From Candidatus Bathyarchaeota archaeon (GTDB lineage: Archaea > Thermoproteota > Bathyarchaeia > Bathyarchaeales > Bathyarchaeaceae): DNA of 5,486 nucleotides. A program made the translations under genes and the position numbers. The notes beneath the pieces are model-generated. The model was not told the DNA's origin and searched no databases. It saw only the letters and a program-made list of their open reading frames with translations. The stretch lies in contig DAOVDC010000058.1 of assembly GCA_030669695.1 (NCBI GenBank), positions 1 to 5,486 of the forward strand, in the 5' to 3' direction. Below are positions 4,969 to 5,486 of this stretch, one piece after another (the stretch's first letter is position 1; each line of letters begins with the position of its first letter).

Positions 4969-5486
4969 TTGAAAGATTGGCCTCGACCTAACATTAAGGA
5001 ACTCCCTGGACTTTACGCTTTACTCGACAAACTGATCCAACGAGCCGAGGTTCTCCTGCGCAATCTTCCTGACAATCTTTTTGATAATGATAAGGGAATA
5101 ATTAACTTCGGTTGCATGACTAAAAATGAATTACGAGAACTCATTGCCAAAGACCCTGAAGTCATGGTTATAGCTTTTACGCGTGTTTGCGGTCTTTCTG
5201 TTCGTGAGTTCTTTCGGGTATTTGGTTTGAAGGACGTTTACAAACTCTGCAAATCTCCTTGGAATGGAGGAGATGATGAAGATCTTTTTGTGGATTCCAT
5301 TATTAGCCTCTTACCCAGACAAATGCACATTGAAACTTTTCTCTATACCTTCTACAAGATGTGGGAGGAACATCAAAAGCGTCATTATAGGGCTAAGTTC
5401 GAAGAAGACGTAAGAGCCTTCTTCCGTGCTCATGGATACAATTGCGAGAAAGTGACGCAACCCATAGAAGTCAATGGAGCTATTCC
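4969..5486 (+). CDS. Probable restriction endonuclease partner, N-terminal part (runs off the window)
   Basis: An open frame of 172 codons with no stop before the right edge; it is truncated by the window, not broken. It begins MKDWPRPNIKELPGLYALLD. Residues about 1-150 look mainly helical and charged (KNELRELIAKDPEVMVIAF at 52-70, VREFFRVFGLKDVYKLCK at 78-95, FLYTFYKMWEEHQKRHYRAK at 124-143). The visible end, FEEDVRAFFRAHGYNCEKV followed by VNG, resembles the start of a PD-(D/E)XK nuclease core, where a helix and a GY/GF turn precede the first strand and the catalytic Asp; that Asp would lie just beyond the edge. The call as nuclease rests on this resemblance and on tight coupling to the methyltransferase (13-bp gap, same strand, own GGAG). 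I recognise no named restriction enzyme. A second specificity or regulatory protein is the main alternative. Confidence 0.65.
   Translation, partial: MKDWPRPNIKELPGLYALLDKLIQRAEVLLRNLPDNLFDNDKGIINFGCMTKNELRELIAKDPEVMVIAFTRVCGLSVREFFRVFGLKDVYKLCKSPWNGGDDEDLFVDSIISLLPRQMHIETFLYTFYKMWEEHQKRHYRAKFEEDVRAFFRAHGYNCEKVTQPIEVNGAI

Noticed and set aside
1..5486. CRISPR array, insertion sequence or terminal inverted repeats
   Set aside because: No regularly spaced direct repeats, transposase gene or paired long inverted repeats were seen on reading the window.

Overview
This window is archaeal DNA. The clearest evidence is an archaeal-type 7S (SRP) RNA gene on the minus strand. Supporting evidence is a dUTPase of the short archaeal dCTP-deaminase-like family, promoters built from TATA boxes about 25 bp upstream of inferred transcript starts, and a CTP-dependent polyprenol (dolichol) kinase domain. 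The protein-coding DNA is moderately AT-rich, while the SRP RNA gene is strongly GC-rich. A flavodoxin of the FprA type would suit an anaerobe. The overall look recalls Bathyarchaeia or related uncultured archaea, but the phylum is a guess.

Layout. Positions 1-499 hold a dUTPase gene (+). Convergent with it, 519-839 (-) is a complete SRP RNA gene with an 11-bp closing helix and its own TATA box. Divergent from that RNA, 953-2218 (+) encodes a two-domain protein: an N-terminal HAD phosphatase-like domain joined to a C-terminal membrane domain of the dolichol kinase family. A hairpin separates it from a convergent small two-helix membrane protein (2298-2588, -). A divergent promoter pair follows. 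Between 2707 and 3482 (+) lie a small charged protein of unknown function and an FprA-type flavodoxin. Each can be read as one protein only by skipping one base, and a Cys-containing tail between them sits in yet another frame.

From 3483 to the right edge the content looks accessory. A short spacer carries a GC-rich palindrome, a TATA box and an inverted repeat at the predicted transcription start. It leads into a TaqI-like N6-adenine DNA methyltransferase (3609-4955). A second gene starts 13 bp later with a good ribosome binding site at a TTG codon and runs off the window; it is probably the cognate restriction endonuclease. The most interesting items are the probable restriction-modification pair with its unidentified second protein, the HAD-polyprenol kinase fusion, and the cluster of same-direction frame displacements at 2707-3290.
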